Below, piece by piece: positions 55,788 through 64,000 of a stretch of 64,000 bases of DNA; the stretch's first letter is position 1, and every line of letters starts with the position of its first letter. A program made the position numbers and the translations under genes. The notes under the pieces were generated by a model. It worked only from the letters and a program-made list of their open reading frames with translations. It ran no database searches and was not told the origin of the DNA. Origin of the DNA: Cytospora piceicola (Eukaryota > Ascomycota > Sordariomycetes > Diaporthales > Cytosporaceae); assembly GCA_023375675.1 (NCBI GenBank), contig JALQBC010000007.1, positions 992,001 to 1,056,000 of the forward strand, read 5' to 3'.

Positions 55788-58520
55788 GATGTACAACAGA
55801 TTGGATGTCGCGAAGGTTCTGACCAAGTATCAGTTCTGCCTTCACAGAGCCATATACGGACTTATTTATAGAGGAATTAATTGTCAAAATGGACGACTTC
55901 CGCGCGGAAAGAGCGGACATAGAGCCCCTTAAATCCGTTTTAGACACCATACCATGCATGTAAGGATTAATTTGTAAACCCAAGACTAAACGTTTTGAAC
56001 CCACGTCGACCAATTGGGAAAAGGAATACCGCTCAAGTTAGCAGACCAAATATTTAGTCCAAGTTTCGCATGCCCATGCTTCGGAATTATAACATCAACT
56101 ATTAGCCCCGGTAACACCGGAACGGCTACCAACATTCTGAGACGTTGCTGTAGCAGCCTTTGCTCTGATTGGCAGACCTCCCAGTTTATCGAGCTTTGTT
56201 CCCCAAACAAGTAAGCAATGTGTCGTCGAGCGACGAGATTTCTTGCAGACAGATTTATAACTACGCACTTACTGAAGTGTGGATGCCACTTGTATGAGGT
56301 GGGTGGCTCTCTTCATCACCACAACCAACCTCATGAGTCTACAGCGGGTTCCACAGGCCATGATGTTCAGGCAGTAAAGCAGCTATATTCAGGTAAGTTT
56401 TTGTAGGCAACCATATTTATATATAAGCATGGGTTACTGAAATACTTACCTTAAGTCTATAGTAAAACTGGTCAGGCTGAGAGCCCCATTGAGTTATAAT
56501 CCAATATCAGTAACCTTGGAACCAAAAATCACCCGTACTCAAAGATTAGAAAGGGAACAGATGGTTATTTGCTTCATCTTACGTATCCAGTAATCATGGT
56601 CCTCTAGGTAACTCAAACACTAAGTAGCCTAGGTAGTAATTAACACTATATTTGTACGCAGGTCACCAATAACAGAATGGTAAAGTAGAGATATGGGGAC
56701 CAATAGAGACAATAGGTAGATAGGTGCTTGATACCGAATATCATAGATAATGGATTTAGTGGTCACCCTAAGGGAGAGATGGTCTCTATATATAATTGAA
56801 GGTAGGTGTTCCAAGGTTCCTATCAGTAGACCATGAGCCAAGTTATACTGGTTACCCTGATTATGATATATCTCATAATATTCATATTACGAATATATAT
56901 ATACAAATGCATAAACATTACACCCTAATTACTACATGCGACTTGGATGAAAATGTCCAGTCAGGGCTGGACTCGACGAGAACACACAAATGTGATGTCT
57001 TATTAGGTCCCTCGCTGCGAGCTGACCCACTTGCACACGGAGCGGACAAGTCAACGGCAATGTTGAGAACTTCTTAACACTTTTTATCGTGTTCAGGCTG
57101 CAGTATTGAAGGAGGCGGAGGGAAAGATGCAGGTATGTCTCCAAACGCGATGGAAATTTAAGAAGATAACGAAAAACTGGTAATTGTGCGAGACTTTTCA
57201 GGTATCAACACGAAGGGCTTAGGAAATCAAATTGCGAAACAGGCACGATCTGATGTGTAGTTTACAGTCATTCAATTCCAAGGCTTGTGTGTGTGTTGTT
57301 GTTGGAAGTAAACACACAGGCCTAAAGCCTGAGGGAAGGGAAGGAAATGGGTGTAACCTCCTCCCCCGCCCCCCCCCAAGTGAAGGAAGTAACGCTGTAG
57401 GCCTGATAACGTAACAAGACTTGCTCGATAAGATCTTATTCTGGGTTGACAGGTTGAAAGGAGCCGGTGACATGGTGGTACAGTACGACCCAGTCATCCA
57501 TGATGCGTTGCACTGGGCAGCTTTCAGTTTCCTGCTCTAGACAGTGGTGTCTGAGGCTCAGTCACTCGGTGCTATTGTCAGTGATTGCAAGTGCCAATAG
57601 TCGATATGTATATGAGGCAATCACTGGGACATGGCTTCAATGAACGACCAACGGTATAACGGATGGGCGAAAGCGATGAAGGGAAGCATTATGTGGTCGA
57701 TCAATATGTCTACTGTAATGATAACTTTCAGTGTACTCAAGCTGCTGAGTCTACATACTATCCATATCCCCACACAATTCTGCATAGATCACGAGTTATG
57801 ACCCCCTTGAACAGAATCGTTGATACCATAGCCGGACTACGTCACAGAATTGTTCCCTACATGCTAGGCCTATGTAAGCTTCCACAAAAAGGCAATAATC
57901 GCTCGGTAATCACATAGCGCAAGACGAAAACCCTTTTACAGATCTGACTGCATATACCCTTTCCAATCAGCACTCATACATTAGTCTTATTACTCGCTTG
58001 AAGTGGGATATGCTGACGCCAGACCAATAGAGCATTTGAAGAAAAAGGTGGTGTGTGACGACCGTAGTACTATAGCCAGTCGAATATGTATCCGCCTCTT
58101 TGGGTTTGAATGACAGTGGTCTATGTGGTCATGCCACACCCATCCTCGCCCCCACGAGAGAACATGCAGCTAAAGGGGGCAATGTTATGGCGGTGCAGAC
58201 CGCAGCTACAATACTACACAAGGCAGACTATTGGGCACCCCATGGCTACCATAAAGTATGACTGGCCCTCTCAGCTGAGCTCAGAAAACTTTCCTTCCCC
58301 TCCCTCATTTTCCCCACTTATGATTCATGATGATCAAGCTCAGCGCCTAGGTCTAATAATCACCAGACTCCTGGATACAGTTCTCACAAGTTTTTGTGTT
58401 GTATCACTGGTTCCGCCGTGGCCTGTTGATCGTCACCCGTGGACGTTAAATTAGCATCTGAAGCTGTCACCACATTCAATCTTGCGTTTTAAGTGCCTTC
58501 GGATTCAACTCCCCGCCACT
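55788..58520. other. AT-rich divergent gap
   Basis: 2.7 kb between the aldo/keto reductase and the NLR-like gene. AT-rich stretches (about 56400-56950), a C homopolymer near 57368, and only short frames are seen. It could contain a degraded repeat. The last few hundred bases are the likely NLR promoter. Confidence 0.5.
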
Positions 58521-61500
58521 ATGGACCCGCTCTCATTCTCAGCCAGCATTGCTGGTGTGATCAGCCTTGCCGACAGTGTCTTCACTCGAGTGCACAAGTA
58601 CATACGAGCCGTGAACAGTGCCAAACAGGATATCCAAGCGTTGTCTGAGGAGGTAAACTGGCTTGCCGCTGTCCTGCGGAGCCTGCAGGCTCTGGCAACC
58701 GAGCTGGAGGCCGAAGGGGATAGATTCGATCCTACTTTAAGGATCCAGCTTGTTGGAAACTGCAAACAGACTCTGGAGAAGATCGAAACACGGGTCAAAA
58801 AGGCTGCAGACAGACTATCCTGCCGAACGGCGTCGAAGGTGACAGGTATCATGCAGCAATTGAAGTGGCCCTTTTCCGCCTCGGAAACCAAGGAACTCCT
58901 TGAGGAGGTCTCTCGTCACAAAGCCACGATGACAGCCGCTCTATCGGCAGATACGATGCGAAAGCTACAGCTTTGCCTCACCAAGGCAGATGATATCGGC
59001 CAAAATATCACCGCTATTTCCCAGGCCGTTAAAGAAATCAAGATCAACACGCAAATCGCCGTTGATGATCAGAACAGAAAGATTCTGGACTTCTTCATGA
59101 ATGTTAGCCCTCAGAGGAACTTTGAAATGAGCGTTCTTCTTCGATATCCGATGACAGGATTGTGGTTGACAGAGTCAGCGGGTTTCTGTCAGTGGCTAGA
59201 GACTCCAGGGTCGAAGATCTGGCTGAGCGGTATTCCCGGTGCTGGAAAGACGGTGCTGGCAGGCTCCGTAGTCCAGGAGGCCCTTACACGCAGCTGCAAC
59301 ACCCCTCGAGTTGGTGCTGCATTCTTCTTCTGCGACTACAAGGATCCTCGTTCACAGGAATCCGTCAACATCCTGGGGGCAATCGCATCTCAACTTGCTC
59401 GACAAGAAGATAAAGCATTCGATATTCTTCAAGAATACTATGATGAGCTCCATCCAGCTAGAGGGTTGGACAAGGGCTTAGACCCAGAAGAGGCCCGGGC
59501 GAAGATTACCAAGATGTGTGAGCTCTTCGATCAAGTCATCATTGTGGTGGATGGCCTGGACGAATGCGGTGATAACACCGACCGTGTTGTCGAGGTATTG
59601 GTGGAATTGGCACAGTACAGTACCACAATCTCGATAGCTCTCTTCAGTCGCGACCACTATGATATCGGTATACAACTTCAAGACGAATTCCAGCACATTA
59701 TCGTTGCAGCCCATACCGAAGATATCGAACTTTTTGTTAGAGCTGAGATGGATAAGAGAGTACGGGAACGACGCCTCGAACGTACCAGCATTGATTTCAA
59801 GGACGAGATCGTGCAAACACTTGTGAAAAGGTCACAGGGCATGTAGGTTGCGGATTCATGATATTCTTTGCCTTGAAGAGACATGATGCTAATGGGTTTC
59901 GTCTTCTGACTCAAGGTTCCGATGGGTTGTCTGTCAACTGGATTATATGTGCGACTGCGCTGATGATGCAGAACGACGAGAGGCACTGAATAGACTCCCC
60001 CCCGACTTGCCAGAGAGCTATCGACGCCTCCTCGAACGAGTTAATCGCTGCTCACCACGAGTCCAGACCATTGTCAAGATGTGCCTCCACTTTATCGCAT
60101 TTGCCGCTCCTCGGCTGACTATCATTCAACTGAGACAAGCTGTCTCGGTTCCAGAGCCCATTGGTTCTCGTCTCGATTCATCTAACACCGTAACAGAACA
60201 AGAAATTCTCCGGCGATGCAGCAGTCTCATTCGCAAATCGGAAGATGAAGACCACCTCGAGTTTTCCCACTTCTCTGTCCAGGAATTCCTGGAGAGCGAA
60301 TCCCTATTACAAATGCCTGGCCTGGAGATATACTCGCTATCTGAATCCGGGGGCAAAACAATGCTGGCTTCACAGTGCCTCCGGTTTCTACTGCTGAAGA
60401 ACTTCGACCGACAAGGAGGAGAAGAAGAAAAAAAAGATTATTCAGAAGAAGATGATGATTCAGAAGAAGATGAAGAGGAAGTGGTGTCGGTACTTCAAAG
60501 GGATGACTTCTATGGATACTCTGCCGTCAGATGGCTGCAACTCACTAAAGACGGTCTTGACGATCCCAGTGTGCTTGGACTTGCCAAGTGTCTCTTCAAT
60601 CCGTCGAAAACACCAAACTTCTCCAAATGGGCCCTCCGACTCGTCCGTCATATTAGAATGTCACACTCAACCCAGGTTCTCGACGACAAATTCCGACCAC
60701 TACACCTTGCTGCTGTATTGAACATACCTGAGATATGTGAGATACTACTGACAGACGGCTCATCGGTGTTGTTCGACTATCGCTCGGCCTCGCCACTAGA
60801 TCTTGCTATACTGTCGATATTTGGAGTCTTCCAGGAATTTAATGGAAGATACGAATCGGCCGATGAACTCTTTGACCAGATGGAAATGCTTCTACCAACT
60901 GCAACGCGTCGAAACCGCACAATCGACTTTCTCAAAGACAGAGGTGCAAAACTAACGAATCGAACCATCTACCCGGACTCCGAATTCATGTTTTCAATGG
61001 CATGTGTTGTGGGGCTGCGAGCTGGAGATTTGAAGTCTGTCATTGGACTTCTAATCCAAGGCGTTGTTCCAACACACGATGAACTGGAACATCTCAGGGA
61101 ATTTATGGAGTACTGCAACTGCGACTCGGCGGACGCCGTGCTAGAATTGTTACGACACTTGAACTCCCTGCCAGCCTACTATAGCTCGTCATGGGGCATT
61201 GAATTGGGATCTATTGCTTGGAACTGGGCGATTGCCAACAACCTATCATTTACCAATGACCCGACTCTGACCGACTCTCGCATTTCTTTGACCGACGAAG
61301 CATTGCTAGCACGATCGTTATCTGCAATTGAGCACGATGACGTCCCAGTGCTCAAGCAATGCTTAGCAGACGGCCGAATAAACATCTCCGCCGGGCATCT
61401 ATCCATAGAAGACACTGGTACTCTACTTCACAAGGCTACGTCGTGGGGAGCTTCCAGGGCCGTCCAGGTGTTGTTGGAAGCAGGCTGTGATTTCAACGTT

Positions 61501-64000
61501 CCGGACTCCGAGGGTGCACTGCCTTTACACAAGCTGGGTACCGACGAGCCAGATTCAAAGGAGTGCGAATGTTCAGCTATCATTAAGCTGTTCCACGACA
61601 GTGGCTTTTCTCTCCTTACCCCGAATCAAGTGGGTCAAACAGTATGGCATACATGCCTCGAAAGCCACAACTTGTCGACTGTATTCGAAAGGCTGCACAA
61701 ACTAGCTCCCGACGCTACGGCTGAAGCACTTCTGATGAAGGCAAACGATGGCAGGACTCCTTTGCTGACAGCTTTCGAAGTGGACGATTCATCGATTGAA
61801 AGAGACGTTCTTTGCATTTTAGAGTATTGCAAGGAAATTCCGGGTTTTTGGTACGCTCATGAGCCCGTGTTGACAGCAGCAGCACAGCTTGGCTCGGAGG
61901 ATGTCATCTGCCGTCTTGTCGAGCTCGGCGCAAAGCAAGGTCCAACACAGGCAAACAGCAGTACGCCGCTTCATCATCTCAGCCTTCGAGCGTCATCCAG
62001 GTGTGTTGAGCTGTTGAAAAGTGCGCATTTAGGTGCTTGTGAGGAACGATGGAATGGACGTCTTCCAGTCGAGGCTTATATCGCAAGGTATCTTCATACT
62101 ATAATTGGTTCACAGCAAGATGTCATGCCAGCTATCACTGGCCTACGACAGGACGTTATGGAGGCTATGATCAGTCCAGCAGTGCTTCAATCCCGGGGTA
62201 GTAATGACGAAACTTTGTGGGAGTTCTGCTGTGGTGAAGTCAGTCGATCGCTGAACAATAACTACAGCGGACTCAATTTCGATGGCAAGCAACATCTGGA
62301 CGACTTTTTCGCCTTTTTTTTGAATGTCGGAGCAATGCGTGCATACGAAGATATCAAGTTGGAGTCAGGAATCCTGCCACTGATTTCATGCTCACTTCAA
62401 TACGAGGTACGGAGGGTAATCGGGGGGCCCCGACTTACGGTGTTCTCAGACACATTGCGCAAGACAATTGTCTCGACAAGGTACTGGACTCAGGTGCGGA
62501 AATCATCGGAGGCAATTCAGTTTCTCAAAACTGCTATTCGGAACCTTAACACCGAAAGAGTGGGCATACTTCTTGAAAACGACCTGGACATCCATCAACG
62601 CGTCGACGGGCATTCGGCGATCGAATATATCTGCCAGCCATATATGGGAAAATATCTCACATCTTATGAGCCTGGAAAACAAATTGTGGTTAAACTTCTT
62701 GCACATTCCAATCCGAAAAGACTGAATGACCTTACGTTCCCCGAACATGAAGGAAGAGGTCTTCTTCAAGAAATCACGAGCTCCATTGTTCATAGCCCTG
62801 GTTTACAGTGGTTGATAAAACAACTACTTCAGGCTGGTGTGAAGATCGAAGGTCCACTACACGGCCAAAACCTCATCACACCTCTCTTTCAGTGTTTGGA
62901 TGATACGGATTTTGTGAGCGCTGGGACTCTCTTAGAAATGGGAGCTGATCCTAATACTTCCAGCCCCTTCATTTGGGATGCTGCACAAAGGGCGGCTCTC
63001 ATGGGAGGCACCAAGTTTCTGAAGCAGTTGTTGGCATCTTCAAGAGTAGGTTCCGTCCTCATAAACTGGGAACGGACCGTTGATGTTCAACATTTGTCAG
63101 GAAGATCTGTGACCTTTGCTGGTGTCAATAATTTACATATGGCTGTAATGGGGGGCCACACCGACTGCGTCGAGTTCTTTGTCGAAGAGGGACTGCTCAA
63201 CGTCAACACCGTTGCTATCGACGGGTATACAGCCGTACACATCGCAGCTACTATAGGTCAAGCCGATATGATACATTTCCTTCATTCAAAAGGCGCCAGC
63301 ATGACACCAGAGACCTCCCTAGGCGCAACACCGCTTCATATGGCGGTTCGAAACAAGCATCTAACAACGGCAAGTACTCTGGTACGTTTGGGGGCACTCA
63401 ACTCTTTCGACGCTTTTGGGATGACTCCAACTATGTACGCAAAATCACTGGGTCATGCTGAGATGGTTCGGTGTCTACATGAGGCATTCGGTTCTGGGGA
63501 TCCCGAACAATCAACCTCAACACCTCCAATCCCACTGGTCACTAACACACGCGAGCGATTCAAAGCTCCAATGATGGCTTTGGAAAAGGCTGTTATTTTA
63601 GGGGACATTGTTGAGTGCAAGAGACTTGTAGATTTTGCCACAGGTCTGCTCAATCGAAAATTGCCTGGGTGCCACGGCTGCTCGCCGTTGATACTCGCTA
63701 TTTCTAACGGCTGGTTGCATATGGCACAATATTTTCTAGGAAAAGGGGCAAGTACGTTGAATGTGGCGTGCGATCGTCATGGTGGGCGCAGTGCTCTTGA
63801 ATTTGCCGCCGCGGAACCAGGCTCCAATACTATATTGCCGCAGGTACTGGCCAAGAGTCTCGAAGAGGGCTGTGACTGGATCAGTGGGGATACCTTTCCT
63901 TTGCATCAATGTGTCGGTAATAAGAACATGGAAGGCCTCGAACTGATTTTACAGCATCTGGCTGCGAACAAAGTCAGAATTGGGTACGTAGTTACCGAGC
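58521..64000 (+). CDS. Helo_like_N-NACHT-ankyrin STAND/NLR-like protein, 3' end outside the window
   Basis: A receptor-like STAND protein with at least 1802 residues in view. ATG at 58521 (MDPLSFSASIAGVISLADSV) opens a fungal Helo_like_N domain (about 1-200). The NACHT module has Walker A GIPGAGKT (237-244) and Walker B region VVDGLDECGD (Asp344 to Cys349). One intron at 59843-59915 joins GM to FRWVVCQLDYM in phase. Next comes a winged-helix-like region (LPESYRRLLERV, LEFSHFSVQEFL), then an acidic tract at 610-629. Ankyrin-type repeats follow, degenerate in the middle and clear near the end (LHMAVMGGHTDCVEFFVEEG, AVHIAATIGQADMIHFL, ATPLHMAVRNKHLTTASTLVRLG). The reading stays open to base 64000. 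Such proteins are thought to act in fungal non-self recognition and programmed cell death, through nucleotide-driven oligomerisation. That role is inferred here. Confidence 0.9.

Noticed and set aside
1..64000. CRISPR array, bacterial operon or phage
   Set aside because: Spliced eukaryotic genes throughout and no spaced direct repeats of that type.

Overview
The window reads as nuclear DNA of a filamentous ascomycete, probably a Sordariomycete. Supporting evidence: short GT-AG introns of about 45-110 nt, spliced genes on both strands, fungal-specific families (DUF7730-type proteins, a fungal STAND/NLR-like NACHT protein, a fungal CorA-like protein, a hybrid histidine kinase), and a dispersed single 5S rRNA gene of Neurospora type. 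I recognise about 20 protein genes, one 5S rRNA gene and one LTR- or MITE-like repeat. All exon joins were read by eye; for most genes I checked that the spliced length is a multiple of three.

Layout. 1-9.8 kb: a secreted carboxylesterase cut by the left edge, a CorA-like membrane protein, an AIG1-like GTPase with a C-terminal prenylation box, and an MFS transporter. 10.8-20.7 kb: an SRPK-like kinase, a single-pass Ser/Thr-rich membrane protein with possible Cys-rich exons beside it, a DUF7730-type protein, and an intronless hybrid histidine kinase. 22-27.5 kb: two more DUF7730-type genes flanking a secreted beta-lactamase-fold hydrolase. 29.4-39.6 kb: a carbohydrate-leaning stretch with two sugar-type MFS transporters and a Gfo/Idh/MocA oxidoreductase, interrupted by a PLDc_N mini-protein, a repeat element and the 5S gene. 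42.9-55.8 kb: an aspartic protease, a Myb/SANT-like nuclear protein, two mitochondrial genes in tandem (an OM14-like protein and MIA40), and an aldo/keto reductase lacking its catalytic lysine. 58.5-64 kb: a very large Helo_like_N-NACHT-ankyrin receptor-like gene cut by the right edge.

How the genes relate. There is no obvious single biosynthetic cluster. The two sugar permeases and the oxidoreductase could serve one sugar or polyol pathway, and the OM14-like and MIA40 genes both serve mitochondrial biogenesis. The least ordinary items are the NLR-like gene, the lipid-anchored GTPase, the 5S gene with compensated stem changes, the OM14-like gene whose start codon is split by an intron, and the lysine-less aldo/keto reductase. 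Large gene-poor gaps (39.6-42.9, 44.3-48.1 and 55.8-58.5 kb) hold nothing I can identify.
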